From: Golubevia sp. BC0850
Lineage: Eukaryota > Basidiomycota > Exobasidiomycetes > Golubeviales > Golubeviaceae
Direction of reading: 5' to 3'
NCBI GenBank assembly: GCA_012976225.1
Contig: JAAVVG010000002.1
Coordinates: 1,426,001 to 1,490,000 of the forward strand
Length of the DNA stretch: 64,000 nt
A model generated the notes under the pieces. That model saw only the letters and a list, made by a program, of their open reading frames with translations. It was not told the origin of the DNA and ran no database searches. Positions 20,916 through 32,210 of this stretch are shown one piece after another (within the stretch, counting starts at the first letter, position 1; each line of letters begins with the position of its first letter). A program made the position numbers and the translations under genes.

Positions 20916-22626
20916 ATTCTTCAGTCCTCTCGCCTCAAATCTTTCTTTATTTCTGATTCATCTAAATGTAACATAAAACATCAAGCGGTCTCTCAACTCT
21001 GCTTCGTTTATTCGCTGAAGTCACTTATTTGCAAAGCTTTCGTCTCCTCTTCTGCGACCTTCCAAATCAACAAAGTCAAAAGATCAAGTCATCAACCGTG
21101 CAAGTCCAGTCCAGTCTTCTTTCCCAATCTGCTTTTTGCCAACGCAAATGACTCAATCTCTCTCTCTGGTCTTAGGCTTTCTTATCTTTAATAGACACAA
21201 ACTTCTACCTTTAGTACAATTTCGAAGGAGTACATTTCTTTTCTTCTGCTTTATCTATCTCCTATCTTTTCTTCGTTATCAGTTTGGCCTCTAAGTCTCC
21301 CTCTCTCCCTCTCTCCTTCTGTAAGACTATCTGTTTCTCGTTGTTCAAAAACAAAAATTGTACTTCACCTTGCATCTTTCTCCATTGTCTTTTCGTTCTT
21401 CTTTTCTTCTGTCCTTTCTTCTCTCTCTTCGCAATGTCATTTCTGACTTTTCAACCTCTGTCTCTTTGTCTGAACTGCCTGATCTTGATTCTGACTGTCT
21501 TCTATCCCAAGCGTTGTTGCGCGCGTAGTTCTCAAGAACATCTGTGTGGCAGCATAGAGATTGGTGGCGAGGGAATGGAGGGAGGCGGGTGGAGGAGGCG
21601 TTGGGGGAAGCACATTGGACCCTCCCGCCTCCCCCTCCATTCCTGTTTTCCAATAAGCAAAAAGAGAAATCGACTAAAGGAGGGTCTACGACCCTGGCTG
21701 AGCCTTTGATTAAGGTTTGTAATCAAGGACACGTCGGGGTTTCGTAACGCGATGGGAATAAATTTTATTTCTCGATCCACGCCTCGAACCGTGTTTCGCG
21801 AACTCTCCCCCTTTTATTTTATTTTGAGTTTCTCGCGACGGGACGGGGTTACTACAGGATTCTATCCCTTCCAAGCCTCAATCGATTGGAGGCAGATGAG
21901 CAGAGAAGTGGAATGAGAAGGAGAATCGAGTCTTCGCTCCCTGCTCCTTGTTTTACTTTTCACCAAACCCTTGAGAAAAAACTCCTTCTGTTGGGGATGG
22001 ACTCAACATCCCTTGCCCCAAAAAAGGGGAGTTGGTCCATCTCCCGAGTCCGCCTCTCGGAGGAGCGTGAAGATCGTGAAGTCATTTGACCTTTGCGCTT
22101 GGACGGTCGCCCCTTCCTTCTCTCTCTCTCTTGGACCCGATCCCGAATGCCTAATCTTCACTCAACAGGATCGGAAATATCAATGCTGCTCAGCACCTTC
22201 AAGGCCACGCCGCTGAAAGTCTACGGCTTGAAGCATCTTGAAATCTTGAGAGTACTTTCCTGCCTCACCCATATCGATGTCTAGAGTCAGCCAGTGTCTC
22301 TGAATAATCCAAATTCTGTTAATTTGGGATTTGAAACCTGCTCAGAGCGCAATGCGAGACATAAGTGCTGCGTCTTTCGATGATGCCCGAGCTGAGAGAG
22401 TGAGCGACGATGGAATCTCACAGTTACGTAGAAGACCGATGGGTGCGGAAAAATTGAACTGAGGGTTTTCTAGAAGTACAGATTGAAATGGTCTGAGTGA
22501 GAGAGGATGACTACTGGATGGAAACTGAGAGGAAGAGAAGGAGAGACGAGGTTAAGGGATGCGAGGTTGCGAGAAAGCTGTACTGCTCTTTTAGCTACTT
22601 GGGACTTTTGAAAGTGTCCCGTTTGA
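20916..22626. other. Long gene-poor region with a hairpin
   Basis: The first 400 bases are T- and CT-rich and fit the kinase 3' UTR. Small open frames between 21284 and 22284 overlap in several frames and lack motifs. The one structured element is the inverted repeat at 21572-21643, listed separately. No tRNA or snRNA signature recognised. Confidence 0.45.
21572..21643. repeat. Inverted repeat / hairpin in intergenic DNA
   Basis: The left arm GGAATGGAGGGAGGCGGGTGG (21572-21592) is nearly the reverse complement of the right arm at about 21620-21643 (CCTCCCGCCTCCCCCTCCAT plus TCC). The arms are about 21 bases with one two-base bulge and one mismatch, and the loop is about 28 bases. It would form a very stable GC-rich stem in DNA or RNA. 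Confidence 0.75.
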
Positions 22627-24736
22627 TCATTTGATGTCGAAGAATTCGATAAGTTTCGGTTCAGGAGCAGTAGCAGCTGCTCTGAGAGCTCCAGTTCTGA
22701 CGACAGCATCTTTTGGACCATCTCTGTCTTTAACGACACCTCTCGAGGTGGAAACATCGAGGCAAAGCGACAGCAGGCTTATCTTCAACCACTCACCCTT
22801 CTCCTCCTTTGGCTTCAATTTTCTTCAAGACCTTCTGTAGTGGTTGAGTTGCTGTGACACTGTTCTTTGTTTTCAAGACAGAAGTCTTCAAGAGGTGAAT
22901 TCCAAAAGGAGCCTGGGAGAGTCATTGAAACGATTTCAGTACAGCCAACTGAGTCAAGCTGTTTCGATTCAACTCTGAATAGAAGAAGAAACTCATGAGA
23001 GGCTAATTGTCTCCATCATTCGTTCACTCACTTCATCAGCAATGATCTCGTCTACAGACTTAGGTTGTCCCAAAAGACCTTCTAGATCACCGTATCTCTC
23101 CTCAAACATTGCTTGATTGTCAACAGAATCAAAGCAAACGAATTTCACTTGAGTAGCAGCTTGAGATTGTTGAAAAGATCTTACAGAGTCCAGAGAGTCT
23201 ATCGAAATTGTCTCTCTTGATCCAAAATTCACCGTCAAGATGACAGTCAGTTGGCATCTCTGAGGTGAAGGAGGTGAGGAAGAAAGACCAAGGTGAGATT
23301 GAGAGGGGTGTTTTAAAGTACTTCGACTGCAAGAACATCCCTGAAATTGTGCTTCGCTTTTCCACTCATTTTTGACCATTTCCAGACACATGCCATAGTT
23401 ATTGCCATTCCGAGACCAAAAAGTCTTTCCATCGCAGTAAGCTCTAACTCCACCGAGCTGGAAAAGGACATTGATCAACAAACGAAAACATCAAAGAAGA
23501 GATGGCTTATGGAAGAAACAACTTTGAGTTGGGAGACAAACCTTTTCATTCCAATACCATCCTTCGGGATCCATCTTTTCAGGGATCCAAGTCTCAGCCA
23601 ACATGAGTATACCAGTACGACTCTGTGATCAAAACACCAATGCTATTAGATAATCTTTTCTTTTTCCCTTCTTCTTGGGTAACTCAAAAGAGACTCAGTT
23701 TTCCAGGTCTCGGTCTAACCATCTCTCTCCCAGAAGGATACTGAGTATCAGGTTCAACCTTTAAAATCTTATCAGCTTTTCGTTTACCTTACACTTTATC
23801 AGTCTTTCTTTTGGATCGAAATCAGGTTGAGATTGATGAACGATTTGACGATTGCCAGAAGAGAGACGATCTCTTAAGGCTATGATGGCTTCTGAAGCTC
23901 TGGAAGAAAGTTCTAGAGAAACTGAATTGTTTGAAGGTATTAATGACCAGGAAACTTCGGAAGAGGAGATTTGTGAGGTTGGCTTGAGTTTGAGTTGGAA
24001 GAAGAAGGGATTGGAGGTTGAGGCAGAGAAAGAGGGTTTGGCTATGCGAGGATTTGAGAAGTCGGCTGAGTTGAAGGTTTTTCGTCTGAATAGCCCTGTT
24101 GAATTTAGAGGGTTTTCGGGTAGAGAGAAGGGAATGGGAGTCAGGAAATCTTGGGATGGGTGGGTGGCAAAGCCTCCCTTCATCGTCCTACGATGCTTCT
24201 CTTGCCCTAAAAATCTCTCTGACCCTCTCCAACTTCATTTATCATGTCCTCCTTTTAAAGATCGATCCCATATCCCAAAGACCAAGTCTGATTCATGTGA
24301 CTCACAGGTAACCTTCCCTTGTTCTTGATCCTCTCCTTCTCATGCTCTTTTCCCAACACCTTTTCAAGATCCGTGCAACTTAACTCCTCTACGGAAACTC
24401 CATCTTTCCTACTGTCTCTCAAACTGGATGCATGATATGCACAGGAACATCTATAATGAGCTGGTAGAGTGGGAGTTGCGAGGTATCTTTGAGTGAGGAG
24501 ATGGTAAGGGAGAGGAAAGGGTATAGGTTCAACAAGAGAAGAGAACTCAAGCAGCTATGGTTGACAATCAATGAGTGAACTTCACCTTGTGATCTTTGCA
24601 TCTTTGTTTTACCATCCTTCTTAAGTTTATAAGGATTGTTAGGATCAATGCCGAGTAAGATTTGAGGAGAGAGTAGACTGCCTTGATCTGTTGAAACTTT
24701 CCAATCATCTCTTGATCTACCAATTTGAACCGCCAT
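22627..24736 (-). pseudogene. ATP-dependent DNA ligase-like gene, probably degraded
   Basis: Minus-strand pieces recall the adenylation domain of ATP-dependent DNA ligases. They read GILMLAETWIPEKMDPEGW, YWNEK joined by an intron to LGGVRAYCDGKTFWSRNGN, EMPTDCHLDGEFWIKRDNF, VRSFQQSQAATQVKFVCFDS, FEERYGDLEGLL and LKKIEAKGGEG. The catalytic lysine context is NEKLGG where the family has EKxDG, so the conserved Asp is Gly. LDGEFWIKRDNFDRLSG and the following SVRSFQQ are in different frames with no room for an intron, near 23190. The stretch after RNGN departs from the family, and motif V (KxK) is absent. The start, MAVQIGRSRDDWKVSTDQGS at 24736, is open. Exons are not fully resolved; a divergent working gene is possible but less likely. 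Confidence 0.55.
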
Positions 24737-24883
24737 TTTGATTTTGATCAGATTGGAACACTAGTCCAAAAGATTTGAGATTTCACTTTGGAATTTGAGG
24801 CGTTGCTTTGAGGTCAATAGTCTTGGGGAGAAGAGGCAGCGGAGGCAGATTGACTTCCCATCCTTATCACTGTGCACTGAAAG

Positions 24884-27004
24884 ATGCTATCGTCGAAACT
24901 CTTTCACTCAAGAGGTTCAAGCAAATTGACTCTATCATCTAAATTCAATCCAAGATTCTTCACAACTCAATTTCAGCCATGTTCATCCAATCAAATTCGA
25001 CGGAATCCAACTTCAACCCGGGCAACAGCAACAGCAACAGCAACCTCGACTAATTTCAATCCTTGCAATCTCAATCCATCTCGATTTCTCACAAGTAAAT
25101 CATTTCAATTCACTAGAAGCTTCTCAGCTCCAACAAATCGATCAGATAAAGAGAAAATTGCTGCTTCTTCTTCTTCTTCTTCAACAACTACCTCCAATCA
25201 CCTCTCCTCCTCCTCCTCCAAGCCGATCGAATCATCTCTATGGCAGAGAACCAAGCGATGGAGTAGACCTTACTTGGCTCTGAGTAGAATAGATAAACCC
25301 ATTGGAACTTGGTTGTTGTTTTGGCCTTGTGGTGAGTATCAGAACAGAGCTCAAACGTCGAGAGTTGCCAGAGAGAAGGATTGGAGTCAAGAGAGATGAG
25401 TGAACAGGTACAGCTCTTTTCGAGTCTCTGTTCCTCAGGAAAGAAGATCACTTGAAACTCAAGATCTGAAGAAGCATGTACTCTACCGATCGAGACGAAA
25501 AAATGAAGAATCCAGCTTGCTTCTTTTGAGATGCTCTTCAGTACTTCATTCTTCCAACTTTGAGTCAAGGTAAACTCTCTTAAGACATGGCTGTTGAATC
25601 CTGAGATCTAAAATGAATACATCGTTATCACTTGACGTTCCAAAAGAAACCGTACAGAGCTCTACTCAACTCAACTCTCCCACCTTCTCATCAGCTTGGT
25701 CAATCACTCTAGCTTCTCATGCTCTAGAAGCTCCACCCTCAATCATGTTTGGGAACCTAGCACTTTTTGGAATAGGAGCCTTGGTGATGAGAGGTGCTGG
25801 TTGTACTATCAATGACATGTGGGATGTTAAAGTCGATAAAATGGTCGGTGAGTCCATACTCTTCCATCGAAAACTAAAGGCCTTTCTTGGATTTGAAAGC
25901 TGATTGTTTTTGAACTCTTACTTTCGGCGATTGCGATGATAGAAAGGACCAAAGCTAGACCACTAGCAGCAGGAGACATCACGTATTTTCAAGCTCTCTC
26001 CTTCCTTGGAATTCAATTGAGTGTCGGCTTAGGAGTTTTGATCAATTTGAATTGGTATAGGTTAGTATCTTAGCTCTTCAAGTTCCAATCTCAAGCATCC
26101 CAAATATCCCTACCCAGAGCTTTAGATCTACATCTTTCTAGAGCTCTAAATCTGAACTCAAAAGCCATCGCCTCTCCCACTTTTCTTTGACAGCATCCTG
26201 CTAGGAGCTTCTTCTCTAACGGTGGTAACGATCTATCCACTCATGAAGAGAATCACCTATTGGCCTCAATTAGTTTTGGGATTGGCTTTCAATTGGGGTG
26301 CACTTTTAGGATGGTCTGCTGTAGCTGGAAGTTGTCAATGGGCAACAGTTTTACCTTTATATGCTGGAAGTATTTGTTGGACTTTGGTTTATGATACTAT
26401 TTATGCTCATCAGGTGAGTGAGATGAGGATGGGGATTGGTCGAAGTCAAACAACAAAAGCTGAGAAGTCGATTTGGAGTCAGAAGGAGAGGTGGTCGAAG
26501 GTGTTTTCGCTTCTTATCTCCCTCCTGTTCTCTACTAACTCCTATTCTCTTATTTCTTCTAAAATATGGATGCTTCTCACCAAACAGGACAAAACAGACG
26601 ACATCTCAGCAGGAGTCAAGTCAACAGCTCTATTATTCAACAATTCAACCATTCCAATCCTTTCAATTTTCTCAACTCTTTTCCTTTCCAATTTACTCTA
26701 TTCAGTCTCTACTATTTCACCTTTACTTCCTACTCTCACTACCATTTCAACCTCAAGTGTTTCTTCTCTTTTAGGTCCACTTTTAACAACTGGTCATCCA
26801 ATGTTTTTAACCTCTATGGTTTTGGCTTCCATTCACCTTTTCAGACAACTTAAGAATACAAACCTGGATGAAAGGGCTAGTTGTTGGAAGGGATTTTGTA
26901 GTAATAGAGATTTGGGAGCTATTGTTTGGATGGGGTTGGCAAGTGATTATTTCATCCAGGTGGGTTTGAAGGGGGTTTTGGATGGGATGGTGGTGGTCGG
27001 TTAG
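24884..27004 (+). CDS. COQ2: 4-hydroxybenzoate polyprenyltransferase (ubiquinone biosynthesis)
   Basis: Integral inner-mitochondrial-membrane enzyme that attaches the polyprenyl tail to 4-hydroxybenzoate, the first membrane step of coenzyme Q synthesis. Exons are 24884-25331, 25695-25847, 25943-26060, 26194-26413 and 26588-27004, with consistent phases and 451 residues. The N-terminus ([19 protein letters not shown]) is a Ser/Arg/Lys-rich presequence. After [19 protein letters not shown] comes the first Asp-rich motif [13 protein letters not shown] (Asn189-Asp193). The second is in [34 protein letters not shown] is a further UbiA/Coq2 signature. Several hydrophobic helices follow. The first intron is long (363 bases) compared with the rest. 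Confidence 0.95.
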
Positions 27005-27366
27005 AGAAATCTTCTTGTATGACTACTCGCTGTACGAACGGAAAGGGAAATTGATTCCTCCCACTTTTGAAAAATTGAAGCGTTCCGAAGCAAGCGAAAA
27101 AAAAGGAAGGCCTTTCATCTCACCTCTTCAGTCGAACCCAAGCTGTGTGAATCGTTTCCTCTCCCGTCCCGAGTTCGTAGCCAACTCAAACACAGCACAA
27201 CATCCCAAGACAAAAGAATTTGGAACAATATCAATTTGCGTTTCTGTCAATGATTCGAAATTACAAAAGAAGATATAGAGTCAAGAGCAAATGAGGGAGA
27301 GAGAAATGAGAATCGTAGGCTTTGACAGTTTTTTGTTGTTAAATAATATCCATCTATTTCCGTTGT
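27005..27366. other. Convergent intergenic region
   Basis: 3' flanks of COQ2 (+) and PDI1 (-). No feature seen besides presumed UTRs. Confidence 0.45.
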
Positions 27367-29932
27367 TTAAAGCTGATAAGAGACAAAGTTCAGAAGGAGA
27401 AAAGAGAGCGAATCGTCAGCACCCAGCGAGAAACAAAAGAGCGGATCCATTTCCTTCTCTCATCAAGCCCAGAAATCCAATTCACCTCTTCATGAGCAGC
27501 CTTCTTTGGAGCTTCAGCAGTTTCCTCCTTGGTTTCATTTACAGCATCGAGATTAACTGGAACACTGTTCTTTGCATTCAAACCAATGAATTCAACGAAA
27601 CCTTCCAAAGTTCTATCCCCATTGAAGTCCATGAATTCTTTACTTCCAGCTTTCTTGAATTTGATGGTTGGGAAACTCTGAACAGCGAATCCAGCTGAAG
27701 GTGGGATGTCGTTTGTTGTGGCATCCATCTTGGCGATGGTGATCTTGTCTTTGTGAGTCTTGTAAGCTTCTCCAAGGGTATCGTAAGTTGGGGCTAGCTT
27801 CTTGCAATGTCCACACCATGGAGCGTAGAATTCAACTAGCAGATCCTTAGAATCATCGAAGACTACCTTGTCGAATTCGTCAGCTACTAGGATGTGAACT
27901 GGACCATCTTGATCAGCTGGGATTGGGTCGGATTTGATGGATGGAGAAAGCTTTCCGGAAGTGAAGTCCTTGACGAATGATTCAATCTTGTTGGCTGGTG
28001 TTGATCCTAGGTTCTCGAGAGGGTATTTGGTTCCGGCTTGAATGTCTTGGATAGCGCTGGAGTTGGGAGAAGACGAAAAGGAAAGATCGCCCGATGTCAG
28101 TTCAACGATTGCAGCGGCGAAGAAACTCTCCGTACATCGTTATCTTTCCTTGGACACTCACAAAGCTGGCCATTCTTCACTTTGAATGTTAAGACCCTTA
28201 GCGTGATTAGCGAACTTGACGGCATCAATCCAAACGAAGTTCAACTTTCCCTTGTTGGCCTTAGCCAAAGGCTTAAGAGCTTCGACAACTTCATCCTTTC
28301 CCTTGTGTTCTGGGTCCGTGAAGAAGTAAGCTAGAGGGATTCCTGCTTCAGCGTAGACTGGGAAGTTATCAGGTCCGATTTCATCGATTAGAGGAACAGA
28401 TTCAGCCTTGATGAAAGATTCCAAAGCTGAAGAGTCCAAGGATCCAGTGGCTGGGTAGACAGTCTTTGGTTCATCGAATGCACGATAGACTACGTAGGCA
28501 GGAGCTGAAACTCCTTCAGCGGAAGCGGCAGCGGAATCAGTCGAGATTCCGAAAACGTAGGAATCACGATGTTTGTCTGCTAGATCGGTGTAGGTTGAGG
28601 CGTCGGAAGATCCTTCTTCTAGGTAGGCTACGACTACTACTTTGTCTTTGGTCTTGAATTCAGAAATGTCTGAGGCGGTGAGTGTGGAGACGGCTGGGAG
28701 AGCTTGCCTGAGAGAGGAAAGAAGAAAGACAGAGTAGGCATTGTTTAGTTTCCAAGGCTGAGCCTTCGCGCTGGGAAAATGCGCTTGATTTGGGATTTCA
28801 CTAACTTCTTCATGTAGCTGACGATTCCATCAGTCTTACGAGGACCAGAGTATGGGGTGGCGTCTCCCTTGCGGAAGACCTTGAGAGTTCTAATAAAGAA
28901 GGGAAAGGTGAGGGTGAGGAGGAATGAGAAAGATCAGTGGCTGTTGTAAGAATCAATTTGAGGTGATTCTGAAGCTCAGGGAATGCAGGGGAGAGAAGGG
29001 GGGAAGACACGAGGCTTTTGAGACCTTGCCAGCGCACAGGTAGAAGGCCCTCGGAGTTTAGCTCCCCACGACCAACTTTATCCTTTCCACGTCCTCAGCA
29101 GCTTAGAATTATTGGAAAAACTATTCCTAGAGTGCATGGAACTAGAGTGCATGGAAGGGCTGAAAGAAGGTTTAAAGTAGGAGAGAAGTTGGGGATGCTG
29201 TCTCTCCTGCAGCTGAGCCCTCGCTCAAGATTGCCTTGTGCCAACCTGTCTCTTGTCTCGGAACAACCTCCAAACGTCTCCGATCGATCTGATGTGTTTA
29301 TCTAGCTGTTTTTTTCCCCTTCTCATTCTTCTCTGAGCAGGGAAGCTCCGCTATTCGTGCGTTCACGCCATCTGCTCCACTCAGCAGGAAGGAAAGGACA
29401 AGATAGTAGATCTCTGAACTCACGGATAACCGCTGACGTCCTGTTCGGCACAAACAGCTTCCTCTACAGTACAATCCACTTTTCCAAGCTTAATAGAGTC
29501 ATTCTTGAGTTCCGTCGCGGCTTCCTCGTACTGTTGAGGGGAGGAGAAGTGGGTTCCGGTGAGCAAAGGTTCTGACACAGATGATTCGAAGGGTGCGAGA
29601 CATTGAAATACTGACGTGAGGAGCTAAAGCTTGACAATGTCCACACCAGGGAGCATAGAACTCCACTAGCATGAGTGCCTGCAGAGCAAAGGGGGGGGGG
29701 ACAGGATGAGGATGGAGAAGGTCAGCTCCAATGCGTTGGGCTGAGTTCTTGAGCTGCTTTGAAGTCGACTGAAAGCTATTGAATTACTCACCTCTGGGTT
29801 AACTGTGGTTGGGAAAGATTCTGTGGTCAAGGTGATGACATCTGAAGCAGCTTCAGCATCTGCGGCTTGAGCCAACTGGCAAGTGGCGGCAAGTGAAAGC
29901 GCCAGAACGGCGTTGGTTGATGGGAATCTCAT
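27367..29932 (-). CDS. PDI1: Protein disulfide isomerase with HEEL retention signal
   Basis: ER-lumen oxidoreductase that forms and reshuffles disulfides in secretory proteins. Minus-strand exons are 29932-29792, 29678-29616, 29530-29424, 28889-28806, 28707-28162, 28056-27486 and 27372-27367; all phases agree (505 residues). A signal peptide (MRFPSTNAVLALSLAATCQL) precedes domain a with EFYAPWCGHC (active site 59-62). Two thioredoxin-like b domains follow, then domain a' with VEFYAPWCGHCKKLAP (active site 394-397). The last intron (27373-27485) splits the C-terminus so that AAHEE joins the six-base exon CTT-TAA. This gives a terminal HEEL, an HDEL-type signal, and reading through the intron would lose it. 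A TATA box and a GACGTGTC site lie upstream. Confidence 0.95.
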
Positions 29933-30009
29933 TTTGAAGAAAGGAGAAAGGTTGAAGTAAATGAGAGGTGGTGTGGTGTGGTGGGAGGGAAAGAAGCAAG
30001 GGAGATTGA

Positions 30010-30016
30010 TTTTATA
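30010..30016 (-). promoter_or_regulatory. TATA box of PDI1
   Basis: The minus strand reads CTGTATAAAATC, 78 bases upstream of the PDI1 ATG. Confidence 0.6.
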
Positions 30017-30065
30017 CAGCTGTCCAACTCGCCAGCGAATTATGGCCCGTGCGTTTTACGCCTGC

Positions 30066-30073
30066 GACGTGTC
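30066..30073. promoter_or_regulatory. GACGTGTC element upstream of PDI1 (UPR-element-like)
   Basis: GACGTGTC lies about 135 bases upstream of the PDI1 ATG. The ACGTG core is shared by bZIP sites used in the unfolded-protein response (Hac1/XBP1 type), and PDI genes are usual targets. One occurrence only; inference. Confidence 0.35.
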
Positions 30074-30741
30074 ACTCACTTTTCCTTAACTTTCCTGCAG
30101 TCCTCTCCTCCCTCTGAAATTCAAATTGTAATGCCCTGCAGATGGCTTGGTATTTACATTACACATTCTCTTCTGTCGCTTCGCTCCTTCTTCTTTTCGG
30201 CTTTCGCCATTGCCTCGCAGCCTCGAATCTTCAATTCTCCATCGACCCTTTCCTGCTACACCACTCTCCGCCTTTTCAGCCTCTCACGGTCATTTATTTG
30301 AATACTTACAGGGTTACAGCAATGAAATTTCAGAGCAAGGTCCCAGGAATCTTACTCGCGAAGAGAAGATCAGACTCCCAACTTCGAGCTCGAGTCAAGG
30401 TACCTCCCGGCTCCCCCTTCTGGCTCGTGGCCTCTTCTTTTGCAACGAGAATGAACGGATCTGCCAGAAGAAACAACTATAGGCTATCTGAGGATCTGAG
30501 GAGTAAAAGAAAAGGGGACATGGTATGACAAGCTTCCTCCAACGCCACCCGACTTTCACCCAACTTTCGACCCTCCTCGCGTGTCGCCACATCGTCATCC
30601 CACTCAAAGAGTTCTGGTTCTCTCTGTACTAGAAACGACACTTTTACTGACTTGGAGTAGACCGATGTTCCCACCGATTCTCCAAGTGCTCCTTTCTTCA
30701 AGAGTTCCCACGAGGTCTGCCGGCGGTGTCTTGTCAGGATC
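30074..30741. other. Divergent intergenic region
   Basis: Between PDI1 (-) and the next plus-strand gene. Several overlapping small open frames (30142-30528, 30147-30482, 30477-30797) have no motif and probably reflect CT-rich composition. Confidence 0.45.
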
Positions 30742-32210
30742 ATGATTTCCACACTTTTCATTTTTTTATTTTTTTCCTTCTCAACCTTTACTCTCATCTA
30801 CGAGATGAACGGGAAAAGCAACATCTCTTCAGCTCCAGAGCATGGAAAGTCAGGGCTACCAAGTGGCGAGCTCGAAACCTTAGAGCAAGGTCTACCCTCT
30901 CACCAAATCCAATATGAAATCCAAGGTCCAAGCTCTAAGGGCCATATGATGTCCAGTGATCCAGGCTGTAAAGATCTTTTGCTTCTTGGTAAGTGCGAAG
31001 CTGTTGCTCGCAGTACGTCCTCTGTCTCACCGTCCCCCTCCACCCATTCCATTCTACAGAGAATCTCATCAAATCAAGACTCCAATATGTTCAAGGTCTC
31101 AAACCTCCAACTTTCAAACTGGTGATCAAAGGAAGAAAACAGCCAAAAACTTTGTGGTCGAGGATCTTCAATCGAGAGGCTTTTTCTTTCACAGTTCCAC
31201 TTCCTGAACCTTCTGATTCGACTTTCTATTCCATGCCAAATGACGGACCTTGTCTCAGAGGTGGTCCTTTCAATAGAGATTCAAGCATCAAAGTTAGTGA
31301 ACTTGGGAGTCGTGGGTGGGACAGAAGTGTAGCTGTTGGAGCCAAGCAGTTGGAAGGCTTTTCATCAAAGACTAAAAGTTCAAGTAAAGAGAACAGAGAT
31401 CAGTGGAACAAGAGAACTAAGCAGTTAGAGTTTCCCCCTTGGTTGCCATTTGAGTCAGGAATCGACGGATCAAAGAAATCGGATCCAAGCTCAACCCTTA
31501 AAGACTCTTTGACAACTTTCGTTCAGGATAAGAGTGGTGGTAGTAAATGGTTACTAGGGCCAAGAACTATTTATGGTTGGAATACAAAACTAATAGCAAG
31601 TGAATTAAAACCTTTTGTTGAAGAACTTAACGTTGAAATGAATGGCTCTAAAGAAACCCCTGTTTCTCATCTGCATTTCGAAGTTCAATCTCCATCTCCA
31701 TTTTTTGCCCTCAATTATTACTCAGATGTTACTTCTATCAGATCAAAGCTTTCAAGACGTCTACCAGCCTTAGATCGCACTCTACTTCCAATCTCTCACA
31801 TCGTAAATGCCGTGCCTTACTTGGTTTTAGGGTTCCTTGGGAAAGACGACATTGGTTTACTATGGATGATACCTCCCATCATTAGTCTTTTGATCTTGGT
31901 GGTCGTCCTCACTCAACTGATTTGGTTAAGTCCCTCTATTCATACTTCCATTGGGCTGGCTTACAAAATGACGGGATGGAGGAAAATCAATTTCTCGAGT
32001 GCAATGGAAGAAGAACAAATCGTTGAGGTTTTGAGACGACAAGATCAAGATGGGTTGAAAGGAACTCCTAAGGTCAAGCTAGAAGAAGATGGATGGTATC
32101 GGTTAAATGGAATAGGAGAGAGAGAGTGGGTCCGAGTTCATAGAGAAAGATTTAGAGAGGCTATCATCTCGAAAAGGAAAGATGACCTTACGAGTGACTG
32201 GCCGGTTTAA
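30742..32210 (+). CDS. Unrecognised membrane protein
   Basis: Family not recognised. Exons are 30742-30988 and 31060-32210 (phase 1), 465 residues. The N-terminus MISTLFIFLFFSFSTFTLIY is strongly hydrophobic and could be a signal anchor. A long polar region follows, with LKPPTFKLVIKGRKQPKTLW, LGPRTIYGWNTKLIASELKP and HLHFEVQSPSPFFALNYYSD. The hydrophobic block ISHIVNAVPYLVLGFLG and IGLLWMIPPIISLLILVVVL, then TQLIWLSPSI, lies near residues 335-385 and looks like two membrane spans. The C-terminal tail is charged, includes WYRLNGIGEREWVRVHRERF and ends DWPV. A membrane-anchored adaptor or an ER/mitochondrial membrane protein would fit, but no function can be assigned. An earlier non-coding or short coding exon is possible. 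Confidence 0.72.
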
